A DNA stretch of 35,103 bases from Zoogloea dura (GCF_012927165.1 NZ_JABBGA010000035.1:1-35103); one strand, 5' to 3'; numbered from the stretch's first letter, positions 17,398 through 27,080 are shown. Translations and numbers: made by a program. Notes: generated from the letters alone by a model not told the origin.

Positions 17398-17425
17398 AAA
17401 TTAGTGACTGACCAGTCAGTAATTT
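17398..17425. promoter_or_regulatory. Palindromic TetR operator
   Basis: Two 13-bp arms (17398-17410 and 17413-17425) around a 2-bp centre match at 12 of 13 positions. The core TGACTG-AC-CAGTCA resembles operators of TetR repressors that control RND pumps. It ends 7 bp before the repressor ATG, so a bound dimer would block the promoter of the whole TetR-MFP-RND operon. Confidence 0.8.
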
Positions 17426-17472
17426 AAGTGAGCTTCCTCCACTTGTAAAGATGAAATTCAGCCCCCTCCGCC

Positions 17473-17928
17473 TCAGCGCATGCTCACCCGCGTACCGACC
17501 GGCACGAGAAAGGCCGCGCCCACCACGGCTTCGTAGCGCCCCGCGGCGGCCCAAACCACCGGCCGGCCCCGGCCCGGCACCTCCAGACCTTCCAGGCGCA
17601 CCCCGTCCGGGCCGTCCCAATGGGCCAGCACTCGCCCGTTGTAGGCATCGTGCACATCCAGCCCGCGCTCACCGAGCACCCACACCCGGCGCCCCTCCTG
17701 CTGCAGGTGTGCAGCCACCACCGGCCCCCGGCCGCGGCTGCGCAGCGTCGCCAGGGGCGTGATCGCCCCCCGGCTCAGATCCAGCACCCGCAGCTCGGCG
17801 CTGCCGGCCGGCGCCAGCAGCACCCAGCCCAGTTCAGGCACCCGCAGCTCCACGCCGGCCGCGGCCGCCACACCGGAGAACAGCGCGAAGGCACAGGCGG
17901 AGAAAACTCGGAAGAACACACCGGACAT
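17473..17928 (-). CDS. Small secreted protein of unknown function
   Basis: A 151-residue protein that I do not recognise. The ATG at 17928 is preceded by a GGGGG-containing ribosome site about 7 nt away; an earlier in-frame start 13 codons upstream lacks one. Residues 1-24 form a signal peptide (hydrophobic core, then GVAAAAG). The rest is beta-rich with short repeating strands of the form VWVLGERGLDVHDAYNGRVLAHWDG and VVWAAAGRYEAVVGA, reminiscent of one or two blades of a WD40/PQQ-like propeller, but too short for a full propeller. It is probably periplasmic. It is divergent from the MocR-type regulator at 18083 with 154 bp between, and upstream of, but separated by an operator from, the TetR gene. 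Confidence 0.7.
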   Translation of the reverse strand: MSGVFFRVFSACAFALFSGVAAAAGVELRVPELGWVLLAPAGSAELRVLDLSRGAITPLATLRSRGRGPVVAAHLQQEGRRVWVLGERGLDVHDAYNGRVLAHWDGPDGVRLEGLEVPGRGRPVVWAAAGRYEAVVGAAFLVPVGTRVSMR

Positions 17929-18082
17929 GTCTGGCCCCCTGCTGATCGATTGAAGTCGACCTGACAATACCGAACACTTTCAGGGCCACACAGATACACT
18001 ATTCGCACAAAACAGCGGGCTGTACCGGCGCCTTCGCTCAGATTGGCCCGGCGCTCCGACCAACACACCTGCCTTCCCGCCG

Positions 18083-19546
18083 ATGCTGCAGATCACCCTA
18101 TCCCCCGACCTCCCCACACCGCTGGTGGACCAGATCGTCCAGGCCATCCGCAACCGCATCGACGACCGCGTGCTGCGGCCCGGCGCGCGCCTGCCGCCGA
18201 TCCGGCAGTTCGCCGAGCAATATGGTGTATCGCGCTTCACGGTGGTCGAGGCCTATGACCGGCTGGTCGCCCTGGGCCACCTGCAGTCACGCCGCGGCTC
18301 GGGCTTCTACGTGGCGAGTCGCGCCCTGCCGGCGCCCTCGGCGCGGCCGGGCGACGTGATCGAGCGGGCCATCGACGCCACCTGGCTGATGCGGGAGATG
18401 GCCGTGGACGGCCCCGATCGGATCCTCGCCGGGGCCGGCAGCCTGCCCGCCGAGTGGCTCGACGAGGCCGGGGTGTTGCGTGCCCTGCGCGCCCTGACCC
18501 GGCGCAAGGACCTGCGGCCGGTGAGCTATGGCTCCCCCCAGGGCTATGCGCCCCTGCGCGCGCAACTGCAGGTGCGGCTGGCGGAGATCGGCATCGGCGC
18601 CACCGCCGGGCAGATCGTCCTGACCTACGGCATCCACCAGGCGCTCGACATCGTCTGCCGCTACTTCCTCAAGCCGGGCGACTGCGTGCTGGTGGACGAC
18701 CCGGGTTACTGGAACCTGTTCGGCAACCTGCGCCTGTACGGAGTAGCCCTGGTGGGCGTCCCGCGTACCCCCGAGGGGCCCGACGTCCGCGCCCTCGAGG
18801 CCTTGCTCGCCGAGCACCAGCCACGCCTGTTCTTCACCCATTCGGTACTGCACAACCCAACCGGCTGCAACCTGTCTCCCGCCAACGCCTTCCGCATCCT
18901 GCAACTGGCCGAGAAGCACGACTTCATGGTGGTGGAGGACGACATCTACGGCGACCTCGCCCCCAACGCCGCCACCCGCCTGGCCAGCCTCGACCAGTTG
19001 TCGCGGGTGATCTACACCGGCAGCTTCTCCAAGACTCTCTCCGGCAACCTGCGGGTCGGCTTCCTGGCCTGCCGGCCAGATCTGGCTCACCTGCTCACCG
19101 ACGTGAAGATCGTGTCGATGATGTCGTCCGCGGAGCTGTCGGAACAACTGATCCACCAGCTCCTTACTGACGGTCCCTACCGCAAGCTGCTGGAGCGCCT
19201 CAAGGGACGCCTGGTGGAGGCCACCGGCCGCAGCCTGCGGATGCTCGAACGGGTCGGGCTGCAGGCCGACCCGGAGCCCGCCGGCGGCGTCTTCGTATGG
19301 GCCCGCATACCGGGGCTCACCGACAGCTCGGAGCTGGCCCGACTGGCTGCCCGGGAGAACATCGTGCTGGCGCCGGGCAGCGTCTTCCGCCCCCAGGGCC
19401 AGCCCTCCGGCTACCTGCGCTTCAACGTCGGCTTCAGCGACGACCCGCGGCTGGAGCGCTTCCTGGCCCGGGCCCTGGATGCCGGCCTGACGGCGAATGG
19501 CGGCGAAGTGCCAACTCAGTCACACCCGCCGGCACAGCCGGGGTAA
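18083..19546 (+). CDS. MocR/PdxR-type GntR regulator with aminotransferase domain
   Basis: A 487-residue fusion of a GntR winged helix (residues about 8-75, with LVDQIVQAIRNRI and GARLPPIRQFAEQYGVSRFTV) and a fold-type I PLP-dependent aminotransferase-like domain (about 110-470). The cofactor lysine is K317 in GSFSKTLSGNLRVG. Other aminotransferase marks are HNPTGCNLS and EDDIYGDL. Members such as GabR, PdxR and TauR sense amino compounds or PLP and usually control divergent or adjacent genes. Its neighbours do not reveal a target: the divergent gene is the small secreted unknown. The ATG at 18083 lacks an obvious ribosome site. No promoter is convincing in the 154-bp divergent gap. Confidence 0.93.
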   Translation: MLQITLSPDLPTPLVDQIVQAIRNRIDDRVLRPGARLPPIRQFAEQYGVSRFTVVEAYDRLVALGHLQSRRGSGFYVASRALPAPSARPGDVIERAIDATWLMREMAVDGPDRILAGAGSLPAEWLDEAGVLRALRALTRRKDLRPVSYGSPQGYAPLRAQLQVRLAEIGIGATAGQIVLTYGIHQALDIVCRYFLKPGDCVLVDDPGYWNLFGNLRLYGVALVGVPRTPEGPDVRALEALLAEHQPRLFFTHSVLHNPTGCNLSPANAFRILQLAEKHDFMVVEDDIYGDLAPNAATRLASLDQLSRVIYTGSFSKTLSGNLRVGFLACRPDLAHLLTDVKIVSMMSSAELSEQLIHQLLTDGPYRKLLERLKGRLVEATGRSLRMLERVGLQADPEPAGGVFVWARIPGLTDSSELARLAARENIVLAPGSVFRPQGQPSGYLRFNVGFSDDPRLERFLARALDAGLTANGGEVPTQSHPPAQPG

Positions 19547-19624
19547 AGATCGCCGCCACGGCACCGTTAGCTGTATCCGTGCCTTGAAGACGCAGCCCGC
19601 GCCCGACTGCCGCCGGAGACTTTA

Positions 19625-20005
19625 GTGACAGACAACCCGCTTACCACGCCCCTCACCGGAACCCTGGTCGACTGGCAAGCCCTCGAAGCCCAGTTCAAGG
19701 GCAAGACCCGCTTTGTCACAGGCCTGGCCGAAAAGGCCCTCAAGCAATACCGCAGCAGCGCCGAACAATTGCATGCCATGGCCGCCGGCTCCGGCGACTA
19801 TCCCGAGATCTCGTTCCTGGCCCACAGCATCAAGGGCACCGCCGGCACCCTCAAGGCCGACCTCGTTCACAACCAGGCCTCCGAGACCGACCTTGCCGCC
19901 CGCGCCGCGCGCCCCGAGTGCCGCAACATGGCCGGCGACCTGGCCGAGCTGCTGGAAGCCTTGATGGTCGAGCTCGAAGCCAGGATCCGCAACCAGCCGG
20001 CCTGA
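19625..20005 (+). CDS. Stand-alone HPt (histidine phosphotransfer) protein
   Basis: A 126-residue protein starting at a GTG (19625) with CGGAG six bases upstream. The helical HPt core carries the phosphoacceptor motif AHSIKGTAGTL with histidine 67, matching the H-x-x-K-G-x-x-x family pattern. Such proteins relay phosphate between a hybrid histidine kinase and a response regulator. No kinase or full receiver lies nearby, so its partners are elsewhere; it is an orphan in context. It follows the MocR-type gene by 78 bp and is closed by a strong terminator. Confidence 0.9.
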   Translation: MTDNPLTTPLTGTLVDWQALEAQFKGKTRFVTGLAEKALKQYRSSAEQLHAMAAGSGDYPEISFLAHSIKGTAGTLKADLVHNQASETDLAARAARPECRNMAGDLAELLEALMVELEARIRNQPA

Positions 20006-20028
20006 ACCTCGCCGCACATCACACAAAC

Positions 20029-20059
20029 ATAAGGGGCGACCTCGACGGTCGCCCCTTAT
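20029..20059. terminator. Strong bidirectional terminator
   Basis: A perfect 13-bp stem (20029-20041 with 20047-20059) with a 5-nt loop sits between the convergent HPt and carbonic anhydrase genes. A/T pairs at the stem base and T-rich flanks on both sides suit termination in both directions, though neither U-run is pure. Confidence 0.85.
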
Positions 20060-20095
20060 TCCATCCAGGACCGGCGGGCCCCGGGCCCGCCCGCC

Positions 20096-21568
20096 TCAGC
20101 GTGATTCCTTGATCAAACGCCCGCGCACCGACTGCACCGGCCGCGCGTTCATGGGATACAGGCGCGAGAAGATGGCGATCTGCTCGGCCGAAAGCTGGGC
20201 CGGCTGCTTCATCACCATCCACAACACACCTTCGCTGCAGGGCGGCGTCGTCAGCGAGCCCATATAGGTGTAATAGGCCCGGTTGTCCGGCAGCAACTGG
20301 TTCAGATCGATGGCTACGCCCTCGGGGGAATAATCCACGTTCTTCTCCAGGGGCAGGTTGTTCCACAGCGTCTGCACCAAGGCATGGGCCTGCCCGCGCT
20401 CCAGCAATACCGCAACCACCGCCAGACGCCCGTCCAGATCCTTGTGCACCAGGTGCACCACCATGTCGAAACCGCGGCCGTTGATGCGCTCTTCGGACGG
20501 GCGATGGAAGTGGAACTGCACCAGGTCGTACATCCGCCCCATCACCGCCATGGTGTTGCCCTGGCCCAGGTTGACCTGGACGGTGTGGCCATTGTCGATG
20601 ATGCGGAAATTGGACAGCTTGTAATCGAAGCGGATCGGCTCCAGCTCAACCTTGATCCCCTCGCGGATATCGATCGGCGACTGCCGCTCACCCACATTGC
20701 ACAGCTGCCACTCCGGCTTGAGCGTGCCCCAGTTGGGCGGCCCGCTCTCGCCATCGTAGGTCCAGTGGATGTCGTGATGGGCCAGGGGCGTTCCCGCAGC
20801 CGCCCCGCCGTGACCCACACCGGTGGCCACGGCCACCGAAGGAGAACGGTAGACCCGCGGCCTGGGCCGCGGCGGAGGGATGTAGGCAGGAACCCGGCTG
20901 ACTTCCGGTGGTGCCACTTCAACCCGCGGCGCGGGCTTCTCGGCCGGCTCCGCCTTGGGCGGCGGCGCTGGCTTGTCGATGAAATTCTTGCGGATCGGAA
21001 TGGAGGCCTGCTCCTCGGCGGCCTGCCCCTTGCCTTCGGACACGCGGGTCACCGCGGCCTTGTCGGCGCCCTTGGCCGGGCGGTAATCCGCCGCCCGCAG
21101 ATCGGCTTTGACCTGGGCGTTCTGGGCCGCCTTCGAGGCATTCCTGGCGAGCTGCGAGATATCCGCCGGCGCCCCTCCGGCGGGCTTGCAGACATCGCGC
21201 CAGAGCTTCTCGTCCACGCTGCCCGGCGCCACCGCCACGTCCTTCTCGACCTTGACCTTCTCGTCCTTGAGCACCGCCGAATCCGCATCCAGGTACACCC
21301 GCTTGATGGTCGCGAAGGTCTGGTTGCGGCAGTCGTAGCGGTTGAGGGCCTTCACCGTGGTGTAGCCCGCCGTCTCGGCCTCGGACTCGGACAGCACGAT
21401 GCGGCCCCAGGCCACCTTGGTGCCGGGGTCGGACTGCAGGACACTGGCCCGATCGAGCTCGATGGTGCGCTTCTTGTCGGACGCAACGGTCTGCCAGTCG
21501 GCCGCGAACACGGAAGTCGTGCCGGCCAGCAACAAGAGCGCGGCAACGGGTCGCATGCTTGAACGCAT
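20096..21568 (-). CDS. Periplasmic alpha-carbonic anhydrase with N-terminal adhesin-E-like domain
   Basis: A 490-residue exported protein. The ATG at 21568 has GGAG about 8 nt upstream; the signal peptide ends near residue 22 (SVFA-ADW). Residues about 23-125 resemble the surface-adhesin E-like domain (WQTVASDKKRTIELDRASV, YDCRNQTFATIKRVYLDADS). A charged, Pro/Ala-rich linker (about 140-265) leads to an alpha-type carbonic anhydrase domain: HWTYDGESGPPNWG, QSPIDI, and zinc ligands H353, H355 and H372, whose 2/17 spacing fits bacterial alpha enzymes. TTPPCSEGV is also conserved. It should hydrate CO2 in the periplasm. The fusion and long linker suggest tethering to the envelope; that is inference. 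The gene is monocistronic, convergent with HPt. Confidence 0.93.
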   Translation of the reverse strand: MRSSMRPVAALLLLAGTTSVFAADWQTVASDKKRTIELDRASVLQSDPGTKVAWGRIVLSESEAETAGYTTVKALNRYDCRNQTFATIKRVYLDADSAVLKDEKVKVEKDVAVAPGSVDEKLWRDVCKPAGGAPADISQLARNASKAAQNAQVKADLRAADYRPAKGADKAAVTRVSEGKGQAAEEQASIPIRKNFIDKPAPPPKAEPAEKPAPRVEVAPPEVSRVPAYIPPPRPRPRVYRSPSVAVATGVGHGGAAAGTPLAHHDIHWTYDGESGPPNWGTLKPEWQLCNVGERQSPIDIREGIKVELEPIRFDYKLSNFRIIDNGHTVQVNLGQGNTMAVMGRMYDLVQFHFHRPSEERINGRGFDMVVHLVHKDLDGRLAVVAVLLERGQAHALVQTLWNNLPLEKNVDYSPEGVAIDLNQLLPDNRAYYTYMGSLTTPPCSEGVLWMVMKQPAQLSAEQIAIFSRLYPMNARPVQSVRGRLIKESR

Positions 21569-21677
21569 GTTTTCTTCTCCGGAAGAGTGCAGGGCCATGC
21601 AAGGCCCGAATGCCAACCATTTCGGCATCACAGACCAAAAGCTTTAGCCGACGCCCTTCTCAAGTGCCAGCCCCTTC

Positions 21678-21697
21678 TTTGAAAAGGGTTTTTCAAA
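21678..21697. promoter_or_regulatory. AT-rich 8-4-8 palindrome between carbonic anhydrase gene and thiC
   Basis: Perfect arms TTTGAAAA and TTTTCAAA flank a 4-nt GGGT spacer in the divergent region. It is about 110 bp upstream of the carbonic anhydrase ATG and about 70 bp upstream of the TPP riboswitch. It could be an operator for either gene. No matching regulator is recognised. Confidence 0.35.
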
Positions 21698-21767
21698 ATG
21701 TGGCAAACCACAAAAATCCCCGAAGAATCTTGCGTTTAGGATGCGCTTCCAGTAATTTGCGGGCCAT

Positions 21768-23819
<2,052 letters not shown>

Positions 23820-23873
23820 GCCTGGGGGGATCTTCGTCCTTCGCCCTTTCGTCCCTTCCCTGCTCGATACAGA

Positions 23874-23914
23874 AGAACCCCCGCCGGCTCAGGCCCGCGG
23901 GGGTTCTGCTTTTT
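23874..23914 (+). terminator. Rho-independent terminator of thiC
   Basis: An 11-bp perfect stem, AGAACCCCCGC (23874-23884) with GCGGGGGTTCT (23897-23907), has a 12-nt loop and is followed by GCTTTTT. It lies 54 bp after the thiC stop. Confidence 0.93.
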
Positions 23915-23949
23915 GAGGTGCGCCTGTGCACACCCCGCTCAAGGGATGG

Positions 23950-24114
23950 CGGATGTCACTGCCGGGCGCGCGGATCGGGCTCACGTCCCGGCGGAATTGA
24001 GTTCCGCCATGCCGGAATTCAATTCCGTGACCCCGGATGTCAAATCCGCAGCGCGAGATGTCAAATCCGCGGGGCGACTCACTTCCGCACGGCCTGAAGT
24101 GACTTAAGCGGGGG
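23950..24114. repeat. Tandem array of ~8 degenerate 21-bp palindromic repeats
   Basis: Units begin at 23950, 23971, 23992, 24013, 24034, 24055, 24076 (18 bp, three bases shorter) and 24094. The shared core is CGGAnnTnAAnTCCG, itself an interrupted palindrome, followed by about 6 variable bases. The third and fourth units are the most symmetrical (CGGAATTCAATTCCG). The period is a multiple of three, so every frame reads as a heptapeptide repeat, but no ribosome site or homologous protein is evident. The array fills the gap between the thiC terminator and the stop of the exporter gene. Function unknown; protein-binding sites or a mobile palindromic repeat family are possible. Confidence 0.8.
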
Positions 24115-24120
24115 CGTGAC

Positions 24121-24900
24121 TCAGTTCACCATCTCCCACGCCAGCTTGGCGATCAGTACCGAGACCACCACCAGGAAGGCCTGCCGCACAAAGGCCGTGC
24201 CGCGGCGCAGAGCCAGCCAGGTGCCGACGTGGGCGCCTGCCAGATTGCAGGCTGCCATCACCAGGCCCACGGTCCACAGCAAGGGGCCGTGACTGGCAAA
24301 GAAGCCGATGGCCGACAGGTTGGTGGCCACATTGATCAGCTTGGCGCTGGCCGAGGCACGCAGGAAGTCCATGCCGAAAAGGCGCACGAAACCGAAGATC
24401 AGGAAGCTGCCCGTCCCGGGCCCGAAGAAGCCGTCGTAGAACCCGATGACCGCACCGAAGGCCACCGCGCGCCAGCGATCGGCAGCGGTGAGCTCACGCG
24501 TTTCCGCATGCCCGAAATCCTTGCGGCGGAAGGTGTAGATGGCGACCGCCAGCATCAGCACCAGCACCAGCGGGCGCATTGCCTCGCGGGGCAGCCAGGC
24601 GACCACGGCAGCCCCCACCCAGGCGCCGGCCAACGCAGCCAGCGCTGCCGGCACCACCACCTTCCAGGGAATCTGCACGGAGCGGGCGTAGCGCCACAGG
24701 GCCGCGCTGGTGCCGGCGATGCTGGCCAGCTTGTTGGTGCCGAACAAGGTCGGAATGGCCACTTGAGGGTAGTGGCCGAGCAGCACGGGGATCTGGATCA
24801 GGCCGCCACCGCCGACCACGGCATCGACCATGCCGGCAAAGAAGGCGACAGCGCCAAGAAAAATGAAATCGAGAGGCATGGCAAGCAGACTGGAAGACAT
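24121..24900 (-). CDS. TauE/SafE-family (TSUP) membrane exporter
   Basis: A 259-residue integral membrane protein with about eight helices. It shows the family's two repeat signatures: the N-terminal GMVDAVVGGGGLIQIPVLL with GTNKLASIAGT, and the second-half GFYDGFFGPGTGSFLIF with AKLINVATNLSA. Members export sulfite, sulfoacetate or related organosulfur anions; the exact substrate is not set by sequence. The start at 24900 shares bases with the stop of the upstream regulator gene (TGATG), so the two are translationally coupled; a second ATG at 24879 is possible. The frame continues far upstream inside the regulator gene as shadow. It ends beside the 21-bp repeat array. Confidence 0.92.
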   Translation of the reverse strand: MSSSLLAMPLDFIFLGAVAFFAGMVDAVVGGGGLIQIPVLLGHYPQVAIPTLFGTNKLASIAGTSAALWRYARSVQIPWKVVVPAALAALAGAWVGAAVVAWLPREAMRPLVLVLMLAVAIYTFRRKDFGHAETRELTAADRWRAVAFGAVIGFYDGFFGPGTGSFLIFGFVRLFGMDFLRASASAKLINVATNLSAIGFFASHGPLLWTVGLVMAACNLAGAHVGTWLALRRGTAFVRQAFLVVVSVLIAKLAWEMVN

Positions 24901-25592
24901 CAAACCGGGCGCCGTGCGGCGACCGCCAGCGGCGCCCCCCAGGCCTGCCCGCAGACCAGGTCGAGAGGACCGGAGTCCTCGTCCACCAGATCGGCATATT
25001 GCCGCACCAGCTGGGCCAGGGAGTCCGTCTCCAGCTTGCAGGCGAGGCGGGCCCGGTGGACCTCCACCGTGCGGGGCGACACCGCCAGGGCACGGGCGAT
25101 CTCCTTGTTGGTGAGCCCCGCAACCACCAGGCCCAGCACCTCCCGCTCCCGCTCGGAGAGACGGGTATAGAGGCTGCGGGCATGGCGGGAGCGTTGCTGC
25201 CGCTGGCGCTCGAGCACATGCTGGCCCACGGCCTTGCGCAGGATATCGGGGAGGCTGTCTTCCGCGGCGGACAGGGGCAGAAACTCGCGCGCCCCCGCCT
25301 TGAAGGCCCGCCGGCACAGATCGACAGTGGCATCGCGGGCCAGCACGATCACGGGCATATCCACGCCCAACGGGCCCAGCCGGTCCAGCAGTGCCAGTTC
25401 GGGACCGGAACCGGCAACCTCTACGAGGAGGGCGCCGGTGGCATCGGGGTCGAGTGCGGACAGAAAGCCGTCGGCATCACGCCACGCCTGGAAACCGAAG
25501 CTCAGGCCACTTGCCAGAAGGACGACGTTCCCGCAGGCGGCGGCGTCCCGTGTGACGAGATGGATGCAGGGCATGGGCACGGAACAAATCAT
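24900..25592 (-). CDS. LuxR/FixJ-type regulator with degenerate receiver domain
   Basis: A 230-residue DNA-binding protein. The C-terminal LuxR helix-turn-helix (about 145-200) has LSEREREVLGLVVAGLTNKE and VSPRTVEVHRARL. The N-terminal 120 residues have the receiver layout but lack key residues: no acidic pair after beta-1, glutamate (E58) where the phosphoacceptor aspartate is expected, alanine in place of the beta-4 Thr/Ser, and no conserved lysine near FLPLSA. It is probably phosphorylation-independent. The ATG at 25592 with AAGGGA 7 nt upstream is preferred over an earlier frame opening. It overlaps the TauE-like gene by one base and probably controls it. No partner kinase is nearby. Confidence 0.88.
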   Translation of the reverse strand: MICSVPMPCIHLVTRDAAACGNVVLLASGLSFGFQAWRDADGFLSALDPDATGALLVEVAGSGPELALLDRLGPLGVDMPVIVLARDATVDLCRRAFKAGAREFLPLSAAEDSLPDILRKAVGQHVLERQRQQRSRHARSLYTRLSEREREVLGLVVAGLTNKEIARALAVSPRTVEVHRARLACKLETDSLAQLVRQYADLVDEDSGPLDLVCGQAWGAPLAVAARRPV

Positions 25593-25675
25593 GAGGTATT
25601 CCCTTGTTGCGGTTTGAGAGCGAGGGACAGCAACACAAAGAAACATTCACTCCATTGGCATGGAGAAGAGATCTG

Positions 25676-25706
25676 AAAAAAAGGCCCGATCCATGATGGA
25701 TCGGGC
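25676..25706 (-). terminator. Rho-independent terminator of the aspA-symporter operon
   Basis: A perfect 9-bp stem (25684-25692 with 25698-25706) and 5-nt loop is followed on the minus strand by seven consecutive T residues. It lies about 45 bp beyond the symporter stop and insulates the downstream LuxR-type gene. Confidence 0.95.
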
Positions 25707-25749
25707 AGACCTGCCTCCCCCAACAACGGGAAGGCACAGGCGGGGATGC

Positions 25750-27057
25750 TCAGGCCGTTGCCTCTGCAGGCACGGCTCCATCTGCCACGGGCAGCGCTTC
25801 GTCGACATCGTCCAGTCTCGGATCGACAGGGTCAATGGCGTTTTCCCACTTGGCCACGGCAGTGGTGGCGATGGCGTTGCCGAGCACGTTGGTGGCGGTG
25901 CGGCCCATGTCCAGGAAGTGGTCGATGCCCATGATCAGCAGCAGACCGGCCTCCGGCAGGTGGAACATGGGCAGCACGGCCGCCACCACCACCAGGGACG
26001 AACGGGGTACGCCGGCCACGCCCTTGCTCGAGATCATCAGCACCAGCAGCATGGTGACCTGCTCGCCGAGGGACATGGGGATGCCATAGGCCTGGGCCAC
26101 GAACAGGGCCGCAAAGCCGGTGTAGAGCATCGAGCCATCCAGGTTGAAGGAGTAGCCGAGGGGCAGCACGAAGCCGGTGACGCGGTTCTGCACGCCGAAC
26201 TTCTCGAGCTGCTCCATCAGCTTGGGGTAGGCCGACTCGCTGCTGGCGGTGGAGAAGCCGAGCAGCATGGGGCTGCGCACCAGCTTGATGAGGCGGAACA
26301 CCTCCTTGCCCAGCACCATGTAGCCGGCGCCGATGAGCACCACCCACAGCACGAGGAGCGCCAGGTAGAAGCTGGCCAGCAGCTTGCCGAACACCGCCAG
26401 CATGCCGACGCCCTGGGTCGTCACCACCGCGGCAACGGCCGCGAAGACACCCAGCGGGGCAAAGCGCATCACGTAGTCGGTGACCTTGAGCATCACATGG
26501 ACGACTTCATCCATGGTCTGCACCAGGCTGCGGGCGGCCTGGCTGTGCAGGTTGCCGAGGGCCAGGCCGAAGAACACCGAGAACACCAGGATCTGCAGCA
26601 CCGAGTTACCCGCCATCGCCTCGACGATGCTCTTCGGGAAGACCTGGGTGATGAAGTCCTTCAGGTTGAGGGCCCCGGTCTTCAGGTTGGTGGCGGTGCC
26701 GGCTTCCGGCAGCGGCATGTTCAGCGCGTGGCCCGGCTGCAGCAGGTTGGCAAAGACCAGCCCGATCAGCAGTGAGGCGAGCGAGGCCGCAATGAACCAG
26801 CCCAGGGCCTTGGTGCCGATGCGCCCGACAGTCTTGGAGTCGCCGATGTTGGCGAGGCCGGACACCAGGGTGGCGAAGACCAGCGGCGCGATGATCATCT
26901 TGATCAGGCGCAGGAAGATGTCGGTGACGATGCCGAAGTAGCCGGCGATCTCCTTGGCCGCCTCGGGCGTCGGCGCGGCCTGGTTGCAGGCGTAGCCCAC
27001 GATGATGCCGAGGACCAGCGCGACAAGGATCAGCAGGGAGGATTTGTTGGCTTTCAT
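25750..27057 (-). CDS. Dicarboxylate/amino-acid:cation symporter (DAACS family)
   Basis: A 435-residue inner-membrane symporter of the glutamate/C4-dicarboxylate family. It has the re-entrant-loop serine motif STASSESAYPK, the NLDGS segment, the SSKGVAGVPRSS hairpin and the late substrate motif DHFLDMGRTATNVLGN. The DMGRT-NV arrangement is closer to glutamate/aspartate carriers (GltP-like) than to DctA, so acidic amino acids are the likely cargo, with C4-dicarboxylates as an alternative. It starts at 27057 with GGAG 8 nt upstream, 23 bp after the aspA stop, and is co-transcribed with aspA. Together they would import aspartate and deaminate it. A strong terminator follows. Confidence 0.93.
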   Translation of the reverse strand: MKANKSSLLILVALVLGIIVGYACNQAAPTPEAAKEIAGYFGIVTDIFLRLIKMIIAPLVFATLVSGLANIGDSKTVGRIGTKALGWFIAASLASLLIGLVFANLLQPGHALNMPLPEAGTATNLKTGALNLKDFITQVFPKSIVEAMAGNSVLQILVFSVFFGLALGNLHSQAARSLVQTMDEVVHVMLKVTDYVMRFAPLGVFAAVAAVVTTQGVGMLAVFGKLLASFYLALLVLWVVLIGAGYMVLGKEVFRLIKLVRSPMLLGFSTASSESAYPKLMEQLEKFGVQNRVTGFVLPLGYSFNLDGSMLYTGFAALFVAQAYGIPMSLGEQVTMLLVLMISSKGVAGVPRSSLVVVAAVLPMFHLPEAGLLLIMGIDHFLDMGRTATNVLGNAIATTAVAKWENAIDPVDPRLDDVDEALPVADGAVPAEATA

Positions 27058-27080
27058 GATCGGGCTCCGTGAATGGAAGA

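Noticed and set aside
21655-21670. Second TGGCAC (minus strand) near the carbonic anhydrase gene as a sigma-54 promoter
   Set aside because: No GC at the -12 position with 10-bp spacing.
23913-24107. 64-codon open frame reading through the 21-bp repeats as heptapeptides
   Set aside because: No ribosome site, starts inside the thiC terminator region, and the heptads follow automatically from the 21-bp period.
23950-24114. CRISPR array
   Set aside because: Repeats are contiguous, degenerate and palindromic with no unique spacers, and there are no cas genes.
25650-25665. 6-4-6 palindrome CTCCAT/ATGGAG upstream of the LuxR-type gene
   Set aside because: Short enough to occur by chance and next to a strong terminator; no supporting promoter elements.
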